Assembly: GCA_902806015.1 (NCBI GenBank)
Contig: CADCUZ010000095.1
Location: forward strand, 1 to 32,426
Length of the DNA stretch: 32,426 bases
Origin: an uncultured Rubrobacteraceae bacterium
GTDB lineage: Bacteria; Actinomycetota; Rubrobacteria; Rubrobacterales; Rubrobacteraceae
Reading direction: 5' to 3'
Below, piece by piece: positions 1 to 7,931 of the stretch. The notes below the pieces were generated by a model. The model was not told the DNA's origin and made no database searches. It saw only the letters and a list, made by a program, of their open reading frames with translations. The stretch's first letter is position 1. The number at the start of each line of letters is the position of its first letter. The position numbers and the translations under genes are program-made.

Positions 1-1
1 G

Positions 2-1072
2 CGCGAAGAGGAGGTTGCCTTGCTCTTCACGGCGCGCGGGACGGAGCTCGCCGAGCTCTGCCGGGTGGCGGACGGGCTCAGGCGCGAGGTCAACGGTGAC
101 GAGGTCACCTACGTCGTCAACAGGAACATCAACTACACCAACCAGTGCTACTTCCGCTGCCGCTTTTGCGCCTTCTCCAAGGGGCCGAAGTCCCTGAACT
201 TGCGCGGAGATCCCTACCTTCTGGACCCGGCGGAGGTCGCGCGTCGGGCGCGGGAGGCGTGGGAGAAGGGCGCGACCGAGGTGTGCATGCAGGGCGGCAT
301 CCACGGCCAGTTCACCGGCAAGAACTACCTGGAGTACCTGCGGGCCGTAAAGGACGAGGTGCCGGGGATGCACGTCCACGCCTTCACGCCGCTCGAGGTC
401 ACGCAGGGCGCGCGGACGCTCGGGCTGGGCGTCCCGGAGTTTTTGCGGGACCTCAAGGATGCGGGGCTCGACACGTTGCCGGGGACGGCGGCCGAGATCC
501 TCGACGACAGGATCCGGGCGATCATCTGCCCCGACAAGATCGATACGCAAGGGTGGGCGGACGTGATGCGCTCCGCCCACGCTATAGGCTTGCGTTCGAC
601 GACCACCATCATGTTCGGCCACGTCGAGGGGCCGGAGAACTGGGCGCGGCACCTGATGGTGCTGCGCGGCATCCAGGCCGAGACGGGCGGCTTCACGGAG
701 TTCGTGCCGCTCCCGTTCGTCCACATGGGCGCCCCGCTCTTTTTGCAGGGTCGGTCCCGTCGAGGTCCGACCTTCGCCGAGGCGGTCAAGATGCACGCCG
801 TCGGCCGTATAGCCCTGCACGGCTACATAGACAACGTGCAGGTCTCCTGGGTAAAGATGGGCGTCGAAGGATCCAAAGCGTGTCTTCAGGCCGGCTGCAA
901 CGACCTCGGCGGCACCCTCATGAACGAGAACATCTCCCGGGCCGCCGGGGCCGGCCACGGCCAGGAGATGCTCGCCGAAGACCTGGAGGCCATGATCCGG
1001 GAGACGGGCCGCACCCCCCGCCGCCGCACCACCCTCTACGGCGTTCCGGAGAGGTCCTATTCCGCCGGGTGA
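2..1072 (+). CDS. cofH: FO synthase, CofH domain (5'-truncated by window edge)
   Basis: Radical-SAM enzyme of F420 synthesis. CofH joins a tyrosine-derived hydroxybenzyl unit to 5-amino-6-ribitylaminouracil; CofG then closes the ring to FO, the deazaflavin chromophore. The reading frame is open from base 2, so the window cuts the gene. The radical-SAM cluster motif CX3CX2C (CYFRCRFC) starts at base 146, just after NRNINYTN, a hallmark of the CofH/FbiC C-terminal half. The frame also carries the MQGGIHG and MFGHVEGPENW blocks and the VQVSWVKMG end block. A TTG at base 20 could be read as a start, but the residues before it also look coding. Whether this is stand-alone CofH or the C-terminal half of a fused FbiC cannot be told. 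It faces the F420-enzyme operon downstream on the opposite strand. Confidence 0.93.
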   Translation, partial: REEEVALLFTARGTELAELCRVADGLRREVNGDEVTYVVNRNINYTNQCYFRCRFCAFSKGPKSLNLRGDPYLLDPAEVARRAREAWEKGATEVCMQGGIHGQFTGKNYLEYLRAVKDEVPGMHVHAFTPLEVTQGARTLGLGVPEFLRDLKDAGLDTLPGTAAEILDDRIRAIICPDKIDTQGWADVMRSAHAIGLRSTTTIMFGHVEGPENWARHLMVLRGIQAETGGFTEFVPLPFVHMGAPLFLQGRSRRGPTFAEAVKMHAVGRIALHGYIDNVQVSWVKMGVEGSKACLQAGCNDLGGTLMNENISRAAGAGHGQEMLAEDLEAMIRETGRTPRRRTTLYGVPERSYSAG

Positions 1073-1127
1073 GCGGCGGGCGGCGGGCCGATTTTCGTCA
1101 ACGGCAGGGCCGCGCGAAATCCACGGC

Positions 1128-1153
1128 GCCCTAGCCAAGGGCTAGCCTAGGGC
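1128..1153. terminator. Inverted repeat after cofH, possible terminator
   Basis: GCCCTAG (1128-1134) pairs with CTAGGGC (1147-1153). Alternatively CTAGCC (1131-1136) pairs with GGCTAG (1140-1145) around a 3-base loop. The repeat lies 55 bases after the cofH stop. There is no T-run, so termination is only a guess. Confidence 0.25.
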
Positions 1154-1246
1154 TTCACGAGCGTCGGCTCCTGATCGAGCGAAAACCCGAATCTCGGCGC
1201 CTAAATCTTCGACTTCCATAAGGTTGACGGTCGTGTAACCGGCCAT
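1142..1246 (-). pseudogene. Possible N-terminal fragment of a cupin-like gene
   Basis: A 34-codon frame opens with ATG behind a GGGGAGGG-like ribosome site (short spacing) and ends at TAG at 1142-1144. Its first residues, MAGYTTVNLMEVED, resemble the start I recall for small actinobacterial cupin proteins. The frame then stops, and nothing cupin-like follows before cofH. It could be a decayed gene remnant or chance. The call rests on memory of a family N-terminus only. Confidence 0.25.
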
Positions 1247-1340
1247 GACCCTCCCCACTCGCGCGGCGATAGCAGGCACCAAGCCTATCTGCATAGACCG
1301 GGGTTACCGAGCGGGAAGATCCGCCGGCGGCTACGCCTTT

Positions 1341-2405
1341 TCAGTCCCGGTAGGCCACGAGCTCGTCGAGCGGCCTGCGACCGCGGCGTTTTGGTGGGTC
1401 CCCCTCGGCGTACCCGAGCGTAAGAAGAGCGTGCGGGACGAGACCGGTATCCAACCTCAGCGCCTCCACTACCTTCTGCGGGCAGAAGAGCGGGGCGCAC
1501 ATCCAGCCGGCGTCGAGCCCCTGATCGTAGGCGGCGAGCAGCGCGTTCTGCGCCGCCGCCCCAAGCGACTGGACCGCCATCGTGGTCTCGTTTCTCTGCC
1601 GTTCGGGGTCCGGATAGGTATCGAGGTCTTCGAGGTAGAGGCAAAGCACGATCAGCACCGGCGCGTCCAGCAGTCGTCGCCGGGAGCCTTCGAGGCGCTC
1701 CCTCACGACCCTCGCCTCTTGGCCGTCCATCTCCAGGTTCGCCCGCCACTCCCCCCCCATCGCGTCCACGAGCCGCTCTTTGGTGCCTTTTTTGGTGACG
1801 ACGGCGAAGCGCCAGGGTTGGCGACCGTGCGGCGACGGGGCCCAGCGGGCGGCTTCCAGCACCCGTACCACCGCCGCGTCCGGCACCTCCTTCGGTAGGT
1901 AGCGGCGCACCGTGCGGCGACCCCTGACGGCGTCGAGGACCGGCGGCTCCAACTGGGGCGGTCCGTCGAGGGCGCCCCAGGAGGCGGCTTTCTCGGGCCG
2001 GATCGCGACGACGGGGTTCTCCTCTATCTTCATCCTTTCGTACTGGTGGTACTTGCCGCGCAGGAGCCCCACGGCCGCGCCGTGCTCCTCGGCGCCGGGC
2101 TCCAACAGCTCCGCCCGGCCGCGCACCATCACGAACGCGAGAAGGTTCCAGTGCTCCGCGTAGCGGTCGGCGACCAGCGAGACGTAAGGGTTCTCCAGGA
2201 TGTTGCGAACCCTCTTGAGCCGCGTGGGCGCAACCCCCTTCGGCTTCTCGTCGAGGGCGATATAGACGGATCCGGCCGAGCACGCGAAGCAGACGGGCAC
2301 CGCGTATGGCCTGCCCTCGGCGTCCGCGGTGGCGAGGCGGGCGACGCGTTGGCGGACTAGGAAGGCGGTCTCCTCAGGGGTCAGTACGCCTGAGGAAACC
2401 GTCAC
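1341..2405 (-). CDS. Fusion: F420-binding split-barrel (PPOX) domain + FbiB-type nitroreductase
   Basis: 354 aa from a GTG whose bases overlap the upstream stop (GTGA), indicating translational coupling to the LLM gene before it. Residues ~8-146 match the pyridoxamine-oxidase-like split barrel of the Rv0121 type, a probable F420-dependent family (LATADAEGRPYAVPV, SLVADRYAEHW, GKYHQY). Residues ~157-354 match the C-terminal nitroreductase of mycobacterial FbiB: RRTVRRY, PSPHGRQPWRF, LLDAPVLIVLCL and a late LGYAEG block. In FbiB that domain uses FMN to reduce dehydro-F420-0 during maturation. The CofE gene in this window ends without such a domain, so this protein is the obvious candidate to supply the activity. 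The split barrel could bind F420 as product or cofactor; that part is inference. Cytoplasmic, no signal peptide. Confidence 0.85.
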   Translation of the reverse strand: MTVSSGVLTPEETAFLVRQRVARLATADAEGRPYAVPVCFACSAGSVYIALDEKPKGVAPTRLKRVRNILENPYVSLVADRYAEHWNLLAFVMVRGRAELLEPGAEEHGAAVGLLRGKYHQYERMKIEENPVVAIRPEKAASWGALDGPPQLEPPVLDAVRGRRTVRRYLPKEVPDAAVVRVLEAARWAPSPHGRQPWRFAVVTKKGTKERLVDAMGGEWRANLEMDGQEARVVRERLEGSRRRLLDAPVLIVLCLYLEDLDTYPDPERQRNETTMAVQSLGAAAQNALLAAYDQGLDAGWMCAPLFCPQKVVEALRLDTGLVPHALLTLGYAEGDPPKRRGRRPLDELVAYRD

Positions 2406-3436
2406 GCCGGCTTTGTCCACACGGCCTCGCGGACCCGCGGGGCGACCTCGGTGGCGAAGCGGCGCATGTTTTTGAGGGCCTCTTCGTGGGTTACGCCGGG
2501 GAGGCGGCCCCAGAAGCAGAAGTGGTCGTACGGGGCCTCCCCGTACAGCCCGATCAGGCCTTCCGCCACCTCCTCGGGCGTGCCGACGAGGTAGCGCTCC
2601 CACGGCAGGTCTTCCTCCCCTATGGGCCCGGGGCGCGGCTTCTCCCGGTCGGTCCCCCACTCGGCGTAGCGCGTGCGTTGGTAGGCGAGGGCGGGGCCCA
2701 CGATCTCCCGCGCCCTCCCCGAATCCTCGTGCACGAACGCCACCCCGGAGGCGACGTAGGGAAATGGCCCGTCGGCCCTCCCGTGCCTCTCCAGCGCCTC
2801 GCGAACCTTCCGGTACGTCTCCCCGAACGCCCCGCCCCCGGCGGAGGCCAGGAACCCGTCCGCCAGCCGGGCCGCGCGGTCTATGGCCGGATCTGCGAAG
2901 GCGCCCGCGTAGATCGGTAGCTTCCCCGAAGGACGCGGCTCGAACGGCAGGTCGTCGAACCGCCACCGCCTCCCCTCGTAGCCGGTACGGCCGTCTTCCA
3001 ACGCCCGTCGGATGACCTCGATGCCCTCCTCGAAAAGGGAGGGCCTGTATCGCCTCTCGTAGCCCAGAACCTCGAACTCGTGCTGTACGTAGCCCTGCCC
3101 GACCCCGAGCACGAACCGTCCGCCGGAGACGAGGTCCACGGCCGCCGCGTCTTCGGCCACCCGCAGCGGGTGGTGCATGGGGAGCAGCAGGATGTTCGTA
3201 CCGATGGTCATGCTCTTCGTGCGGGCCGCCACGGCCGCCGCGACCACCAGCGGAGAGGGCAGGTAGCCGTCGTCGACGAAGTGGTGCTCGGAGAGCCAGG
3301 CCCCCGTGAACCCGAGCCGCTCGCCTTCTTCGATCTCCTCCAGGCACTCCGCGTAGAAGGCCGCGTAGTCCCCGAGCGGCAACTTCTGCCGGAAGTCGTA
3401 CCAGAGCCCGAAGCTCGGGCCGCCTTCACCGACCAA
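2402..3436 (-). CDS. LLM-class (luciferase-like) F420-dependent oxidoreductase
   Basis: TIM-barrel flavin/F420 oxidoreductase of the bacterial luciferase superfamily. FGLWYDFRQ lies at the N-terminus, followed by GAWLSEHHF, the LLLPMHHPLRVAEDAA strand, the LGVGQGYVQHEFEVLG substrate/cofactor loop and a late YLVGTPEEVAEGL block, all typical of the family. Substrate unknown. I chose the TTG at 3436 because GGAGG lies 7-8 bases upstream and the domain begins just after it. A longer GTG start at 3463 is also possible and sits 6 bases behind a TAAACT -10-like box, so transcription may start there. The stop overlaps the start of the split-barrel/nitroreductase fusion, making a two-gene operon. The 230 bases between this gene and the hairpin at 3666 hold no convincing gene. 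Confidence 0.88.
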   Translation of the reverse strand: MVGEGGPSFGLWYDFRQKLPLGDYAAFYAECLEEIEEGERLGFTGAWLSEHHFVDDGYLPSPLVVAAAVAARTKSMTIGTNILLLPMHHPLRVAEDAAAVDLVSGGRFVLGVGQGYVQHEFEVLGYERRYRPSLFEEGIEVIRRALEDGRTGYEGRRWRFDDLPFEPRPSGKLPIYAGAFADPAIDRAARLADGFLASAGGGAFGETYRKVREALERHGRADGPFPYVASGVAFVHEDSGRAREIVGPALAYQRTRYAEWGTDREKPRPGPIGEEDLPWERYLVGTPEEVAEGLIGLYGEAPYDHFCFWGRLPGVTHEEALKNMRRFATEVAPRVREAVWTKPA

Positions 3437-3665
3437 TCGCGCCTCCTCCACTCCTCGCCTCACGCCCGAAGTTTACACCCAGGCGCGAGCCCGGCGGAGG
3501 TGGGACCGCCCTTCGGACAGGCTCGGTAGCCGAGCGTCTGACCGGCGTAGACGTAGTCCGTCCGGGTCCCCGTCAAGCCGTTGGCCGCCGTGAGGCCGTC
3601 CCGAGCTCCGTCCGCGGCGATACTCCTCGTGGGTGTGTCCCTCGCTGGACAACGTAGCACCCACC

Positions 3666-3732
3666 CGCCGCCGGAACCCGGCTACCCGGCAGAAGCTCCG
3701 TCTTCTGGTGGGATAGCCGCGTTCCGGCGGCG
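3666..3732. repeat. 67-base near-perfect hairpin
   Basis: The outer 12-base arms are perfect (CGCCGCCGGAAC at 3666-3677, GTTCCGGCGGCG at 3721-3732). Inside, GGCTA pairs with TAGCC, CCC with GGG, and CAGAAG with CTTCTG around a 6-base loop, for about 26 pairs in all with two small internal loops and one bulge. It starts 14 bases past the tauE stop, so it may end the sulfur operon or protect its 3' end. It lacks a T-run and could be a dispersed palindromic element. Confidence 0.6.
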
Positions 3733-3746
3733 CTGCGCAGGAGCTC

Positions 3747-4547
3747 CTACGAGAGAAGCAGACGGAGGCCGACGAAGATGAGCATGACGGCGAGGACGGT
3801 CTTGAGGGGTTTGCCGGGGAGCCAGGGGGCGATGCGGCTGCCTAGGAGGACGCCGGGGATGCCGCCCAGAAGCAGCGAGCCGGCCAGGCCGAAGTTCACG
3901 TTGCCCTGGGTCATGTGGGCGAGGCCCACGACCAGGGAGAGGACGGTCGCGTGGGCAATGTCCGTGCCGACCACGACGGCCGGGGCTAGCGGGTAGAGCA
4001 AAAGCAGGATCACCGCCATCACGCTGCCGGAACCTATGGAGGTCAGGCCGACGAGGTAGCCGCCGAAGGCGCCGAAGACGACCGTGTAGACCCGCCGCCT
4101 GATGCTCATCCTGGTCTTCCCGTCCCAGACGTGCGGCTTCGGTTCGTTGCTCCGGTTGGGCATGAAGTAGTTGCGGTAGATCAGGGACGCACCGACCAGC
4201 ACGAGCGTGCAGGATATGACGGTGATCATGATGGACTCCACCTTCTTCGGGTCGAAGGCGCCCTCGATCCACTCGAGGGTCGCCACCCCGAGCAACCCAG
4301 CCGGGATGCTCCCGAATCCGAGGAAAAGCGCCACTTCGAGGTTTACCGAACGCTGCCGGTAGTGCTGGACCGAGCCGGTAAACTTCGTGATCGTGGCGAA
4401 AACCATGTCGGTCCCGACCGCCGCCGGGGCCGAGACGCCCATCCCCGCCACCAAGAAAGGCGTCATCAGTGAGCCGCCCCCCACGCCAGTCAGGCCCACC
4501 AGAAAACCGACCAGCAGGCCGAAGAGGGTGGGGGTGGCGTCGAACAT
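3747..4547 (-). CDS. TauE/SafE-family sulfite exporter / sulfate permease
   Basis: 266-aa membrane protein with two homologous halves, as in the TauE/SafE family. The first half opens with the GLLVGFLVGLTGVGGGSLMTP glycine-rich helix and the second with VGLTSIGSGSVMAV. AVGTD and VVGTD follow in each half, and about eight hydrophobic helices are visible. The ATG start lies one base after the cysC stop, so it is the last gene of the sulfate-assimilation operon. Family members move sulfite, sulfate or organosulfur anions. Here uptake of sulfate, or release of excess sulfite, are the natural options, and sequence alone cannot choose. No ABC sulfate transporter is present in the window, which favours an import role. 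Confidence 0.87.
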   Translation of the reverse strand: MFDATPTLFGLLVGFLVGLTGVGGGSLMTPFLVAGMGVSAPAAVGTDMVFATITKFTGSVQHYRQRSVNLEVALFLGFGSIPAGLLGVATLEWIEGAFDPKKVESIMITVISCTLVLVGASLIYRNYFMPNRSNEPKPHVWDGKTRMSIRRRVYTVVFGAFGGYLVGLTSIGSGSVMAVILLLLYPLAPAVVVGTDIAHATVLSLVVGLAHMTQGNVNFGLAGSLLLGGIPGVLLGSRIAPWLPGKPLKTVLAVMLIFVGLRLLLS

Positions 4548-4548
4548 G

Positions 4549-5124
4549 CTAGACCCGGTTAAACTCCGGGACGGGACGGAGGTAGCCCTGCCCCTCCAGG
4601 AACCTGACGACCCTGGCGGCGCTCTCCGCCGGTTCTTCCTCGTTGGTCTTGATGTGGAGCTCGGGGGCGACGGGGGCCTCGTAAGGGTCCGAGACGCCCG
4701 TGAACTGCGGGATCTGGCCGCTAAAGGCCTTCTTGTAGAGGCCCTTGACGTCCCTGTCCGCGCACACGTCGAGCGGCGCGTCCACGAAGACCTCTATAAA
4801 GCCATCTCCGATGTTGCGCCTGACCTGGTCCCGTACTTCCTTAAACGGCGAGATGGCCGAGACGATGACGCCCACCCCGTTGCGCGTGAGAAGATCCGCC
4901 ACGAACCCGATCCGGAGCACGTTCGTGTCCCGGTCCTCGCGGCTGAAGCCCAGCCCCTTGGAGAGGTTCGTCCGGACGATGTCCCCGTCGAGGACCTCGA
5001 TCTTGCCGTGACGAAGCCGCAACTCCTTCTCGATGATCTCCGCGATGGTCGTCTTGCCCGCGCCGGACAACCCGGTGAACCACAGCGTGAAACCGCCCCG
5101 CCTCTTACCGTTCTCCACTCTCAT
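4549..5124 (-). CDS. cysC: Adenylyl-sulfate (APS) kinase
   Basis: 191 aa, the usual size for a stand-alone APS kinase, which phosphorylates APS to PAPS. The P-loop GLSGAGKTT is at residues 18-26. It is followed by the [25 protein letters not shown]-binding region, [26 protein letters not shown], and [11 protein letters not shown], all diagnostic. The annotated ATG sits only two bases after GGAG. A GTG six bases further in (5118) has better ribosome-site spacing and may be the true start. It follows sat by 77 bases and precedes tauE by one. A PAPS-making kinase next to cysH suggests a PAPS route for sulfite formation. Confidence 0.94.
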   Translation of the reverse strand: MRVENGKRRGGFTLWFTGLSGAGKTTIAEIIEKELRLRHGKIEVLDGDIVRTNLSKGLGFSREDRDTNVLRIGFVADLLTRNGVGVIVSAISPFKEVRDQVRRNIGDGFIEVFVDAPLDVCADRDVKGLYKKAFSGQIPQFTGVSDPYEAPVAPELHIKTNEEEPAESAARVVRFLEGQGYLRPVPEFNRV

Positions 5125-5131
5125 CTCTCCT

Positions 5132-5158
5132 TTACTTGCGATTACTTGTAGTTGCTTG
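5132..5158. repeat. Three 10-base tandem repeats between sat and cysC
   Basis: TTACTTG, TTACTTG and TTGCTTG recur at exact 10-base spacing (5132, 5142, 5152) in an unusually AT-rich gap. Helical-turn spacing could suit protein binding, but no known motif is recognised. It overlaps the 5' leader of cysC. Confidence 0.4.
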
Positions 5159-5178
5159 CTGTTTCTACCGTGGTCCAG

Positions 5179-5194
5179 TTTAACAAACGTTAAA
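5179..5194. promoter_or_regulatory. Perfect dyad between sat and cysC
   Basis: TTTAAC-4-GTTAAA lies 8 bases past the sat stop inside an otherwise intact operon. It may be an operator, a weak RNA hairpin or a processing site. It is notable for AT content against GC-rich surroundings. Confidence 0.35.
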
Positions 5195-5201
5195 GATTCT
5201 T

Positions 5202-6401
5202 CTAGGCCCCTTTCTGGCCCTCCATGAGGACTTCTATTACCTCGGGGCGGGAGAACTCAGGCGGCGGGTACTCGCCCTTCTGGAGCATCTCGCGGACCTT
5301 GGTGCCTGAGACGAAGACGTGGTTCTCCTTGTCGTGGGGGCAGGTCTTGGTGGTGCCCATGCCCTGGCAGGTCAGGCAGAAGAAGGAGTGCTCGAAGAAG
5401 AGCGGCGTGAGCCCGATCTCACCTTCCTCGAACTCGTCGAAGATGTGCTGGGCGTCGTAGTCGCCGTAGAAGGGCTTGCCGCTGGAGTCCTTGCCCGGGC
5501 CGGCGTGGTCGCGGCCGACGATGAAGTGGGTGCAGCCGTAGTTCTTGCGGCAGACGGCGTGGAAGACCGCCTCGCGGGGCCCACCGTAGCGCATCGCCGC
5601 CGGGAAGACGCCGAGCAGCGTCCGGTCTTTCGGGTAGTACTTCTCGAGTATTACCTCATAAGAGCGCATCCTGACGTCCGCCGGGATGTCCTCAGAGCGG
5701 GTCTCCCCCACCAGGGGATTGAGCAGCAGGCCGTCCACGATCTCGAGGGCGCTCTTCTGGATGTACTCGTGTGAGCGGTGGACGGGGTTGCGGGTCTGGA
5801 AGCCGACGACCCTCTTCCAGCCCTTCTCGGCGAAGACCTTGCGCAGCTCGCGCGGCTCGTAATGGTAGTGGGGGAAGGGCTTGGGGTTCGGGTCGTCCAC
5901 GAGAAGGGTGACCTCGCCACCGATGAGGGTGTCGTTCTGGCGGTAGACTGCGGCCACGCCCGGGTGCTCGTCGTTCGTCGTGCCGAAGACCTCGCGGGCC
6001 TCGCGCTCCTTGTCGTAAGAAAACTTGTCCTCAACTGTCATGGTGGCGAGCACGCGGCCCTCGCCGTCCACGAGGGCGACCTCGTCGCCCTCGCTTATGG
6101 AGCCTGCCTTGGCGTCGTCCACGGAGAGGGTGATGGGGAGGCTCCAGACCAGGCCGTCCTTGAGGTGCATCGTCTCGACGACGCTCTCGTAGTCCGCCTG
6201 GACCATGAAGCCCGTGAGCGGGGAGAAGACGCCCGTGGAGATCATCTCCAGGTCGGAGAGGGATCGCGGACCTAGGGTTACCTTGCTCAAGCCCTCGGCC
6301 TTGCCGAGCAGGCCGTCGCGCTCGTCCTGCGGCGCCCGGCGGTCTATTAGTTCGCCCCCGTGGGGGGCGATCGTACCTTGTTCGGTGGTGCTGATGGTCA
6401 C
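5202..6401 (-). CDS. sat: Sulfate adenylyltransferase (ATP sulfurylase)
   Basis: 399 aa, monofunctional ATP sulfurylase of the Sat (not CysDN) class, making APS and pyrophosphate from sulfate and [15 protein letters not shown] at residues 202-213 holds the HXXH nucleotide motif and the sulfate-binding Gln/Arg. GRDHAG at 296-301 is the second ATP motif. Cys342, Cys345, Cys354 and His356 form the zinc site of bacterial Sat enzymes. The GTG start has GGAGG 8-9 bases upstream and lies three bases after the stop of the small unknown gene. It is the fifth gene of the operon, followed by cysC, whose product uses its APS. Confidence 0.96.
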   Translation of the reverse strand: MTISTTEQGTIAPHGGELIDRRAPQDERDGLLGKAEGLSKVTLGPRSLSDLEMISTGVFSPLTGFMVQADYESVVETMHLKDGLVWSLPITLSVDDAKAGSISEGDEVALVDGEGRVLATMTVEDKFSYDKEREAREVFGTTNDEHPGVAAVYRQNDTLIGGEVTLLVDDPNPKPFPHYHYEPRELRKVFAEKGWKRVVGFQTRNPVHRSHEYIQKSALEIVDGLLLNPLVGETRSEDIPADVRMRSYEVILEKYYPKDRTLLGVFPAAMRYGGPREAVFHAVCRKNYGCTHFIVGRDHAGPGKDSSGKPFYGDYDAQHIFDEFEEGEIGLTPLFFEHSFFCLTCQGMGTTKTCPHDKENHVFVSGTKVREMLQKGEYPPPEFSRPEVIEVLMEGQKGA

Positions 6402-6404
6402 GTT

Positions 6405-6737
6405 CTATACCTCCGCGTGGATGGCCTTGGCGGCCGGTAGCCTGCGTTGGACGCGGCCGGCCAACCCGGCCGCGCAGTGGTCCCAGGGACGTTCTCCGAC
6501 CACCCAGAGCCTGAGTTCGTCGGCGTAGCCGCGCGCGATCTCCAAGAAGCGGTCCCGGCCCATGCCCTGCCGTTCGAGGGTTCCCCTCCAGTCCTCCCAA
6601 AGAAGGTCCGCAACAAAGGCCGCGTCGCCGATAAGGCGCGAGCCCTCCTCGGGCGACTCCTCAAGAAGGGCGCGGGTCTCCGCCCGTAGCTCGACGGGCT
6701 CCTCGCGCAAAAGGGGTTTCTCTTGGGCACGTGCCAA
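6405..6737 (-). CDS. Unknown small protein of the sulfur operon
   Basis: 110 aa, not recognised. It is soluble and charged, with helical-looking stretches (IGDAAFVADLLWEDWRGTL, FLEIARGYADELRLWVVGERPW). It has one Cys (DHCAAGL) and no signal peptide or membrane segment. The TTG start directly abuts the TGA of the FrhB-like gene, and its TAG lies three bases before sat, so it must be co-translated with both. Its place between the electron-delivery gene and sat suggests an accessory role in sulfite reduction or sulfate activation. That is context only. Confidence 0.72.
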   Translation of the reverse strand: MARAQEKPLLREEPVELRAETRALLEESPEEGSRLIGDAAFVADLLWEDWRGTLERQGMGRDRFLEIARGYADELRLWVVGERPWDHCAAGLAGRVQRRLPAAKAIHAEV

Positions 6738-7931
6738 TCAATACCTCACCGCTTCGTGCTCGACCGGGGCGCGGTCCGTCCCGGCGTAGTCGTTCAGGTG
6801 GTCCTCGTAGTCTATAAAGAGCGGTGCGTCGGGGTCGAAGGCCCGCTTCAGGCTGCTGAAGGCCACCCTTTTGTCCAAAGCGTCAAGCTTATCCAAAGCC
6901 TGCGAATTGTCAAGCGGTCGGGTTAACAAACGGCCCTTAACGCGCTCGAAGGCCGCGAGGCCCTCCTCGGAGCGGACGAGGACGCTAGAGTAGCCGTCCG
7001 CGCTGCCGACGCTGCCGACGCTTATGTCCGCCGCGTGCCCCATAAAGTCCGCGCACTCGTCGCAGCCCTTCAGGGCGGCGCCGTGGAAGTCCCGGATCGG
7101 CTCCTCGAAGATCGTCCCCCCATCGGGGTCCTGCACTATGAGCTTGCCGCGGATGATGTCCACCCTGCCGACGCTGTCGAGGTCGACATCGCGCTTGTCC
7201 CGGATCTCCTCCAGCATCAGCTTCTCGTAGTTGAAGCTCTTGGTGCAAAGGAGCGCGATAGTCAGCGTGATCGCCTCGACCTTGGAGGAGCCCCAGGTCC
7301 ACGGCCTAGCCTGCATCGCCTTTATCCCCTCGATTTCGCACGGGGTACCTACTACCGCTATGCGCGGGTTCGGCGGCAGGTCGTACCCCTTGAAGTCGAC
7401 GTGCCCTAGAGCCAGCGTCTGGTTGTAGAAGCTGCCGGCGCACTCGCGGACCTCGTCGGGCGTGGTCGCCAGAAAAGCCTCGCCCTTCCACCGCTCCGAC
7501 GCGCTCTCGCGGGCCAGGAGGGCGCCGTCTATCTCGCCGTTCTCCAGAAGCGAGATCAGCAGCGCGCTAACGAACCCGCCGTCCTGGACGCCCTCAATGG
7601 CCGGGTCCACCTTGGCGGTGTAGCTCTCCTCGAGTTGCCCGATCCCTCTGTGCCCGGTGCCGTTGCCCGTGATCTTCCACGTCGCCTCGTACTGGAGCCC
7701 CCCGCGCGGGCAGAAGTCCCAGCACAGCGAGCAACCCGTGCACATCTTGACGAGCTCGGGCAGGTCGTCCTTGCCTATACCGATGGAGTCCGTCGGACAC
7801 GCCGCCACGCACACGCCGCACTGAACGCAGCGGTCCGCATCGATGACCGCCTGCTCCAGGTCCCAGAACCAAACCTTCCCGGGGGCCTCGTCGATGTCGT
7901 TCATCATCTCCCGGATGTCGAAGCCGGCCAT
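6738..7931 (-). CDS. F420 hydrogenase/dehydrogenase beta-subunit family protein (FrhB/FpoF-like)
   Basis: 397 aa. Residues 35-45 (CVQCGVCVAACP) and 64-74 (CTGCSLCWDFCP) are two CX2CX2CX3CP 4Fe-4S ferredoxin motifs. After them comes the FrhB/FdhB core: VVGTPCEIEG (193-202), CTKSFNYEKL (229-238), GCDECADF (289-296) and ADISVGSVGS. In FrhB, FpoF and the N-terminal half of archaeal Fsr this fold binds FAD and oxidises F420H2, passing electrons through the clusters. The ATG overlaps the sulfite reductase TAA by one base (TAATG), so the two are made together. I infer that it feeds F420H2 electrons to the reductase. A ferredoxin-linked or other redox role is the alternative. Confidence 0.9.
   Translation of the reverse strand: MAGFDIREMMNDIDEAPGKVWFWDLEQAVIDADRCVQCGVCVAACPTDSIGIGKDDLPELVKMCTGCSLCWDFCPRGGLQYEATWKITGNGTGHRGIGQLEESYTAKVDPAIEGVQDGGFVSALLISLLENGEIDGALLARESASERWKGEAFLATTPDEVRECAGSFYNQTLALGHVDFKGYDLPPNPRIAVVGTPCEIEGIKAMQARPWTWGSSKVEAITLTIALLCTKSFNYEKLMLEEIRDKRDVDLDSVGRVDIIRGKLIVQDPDGGTIFEEPIRDFHGAALKGCDECADFMGHAADISVGSVGSADGYSSVLVRSEEGLAAFERVKGRLLTRPLDNSQALDKLDALDKRVAFSSLKRAFDPDAPLFIDYEDHLNDYAGTDRAPVEHEAVRY

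Noticed and set aside
1341..3347. One uninterrupted 668-codon frame on the - strand covering both F420-enzyme genes
   Set aside because: Only its last 354 codons are protein-like. The front part is the out-of-frame image of the LLM gene, whose own frame is clearly coding, and GTGA overlap explains the junction.
3464..3665. Short frames reading SSEGHTHEEY and TDYVYAGQTLGY on the - strand
   Set aside because: They look faintly like phage tail pieces but are in two frames, without start signals or recognisable homology; too weak to call.
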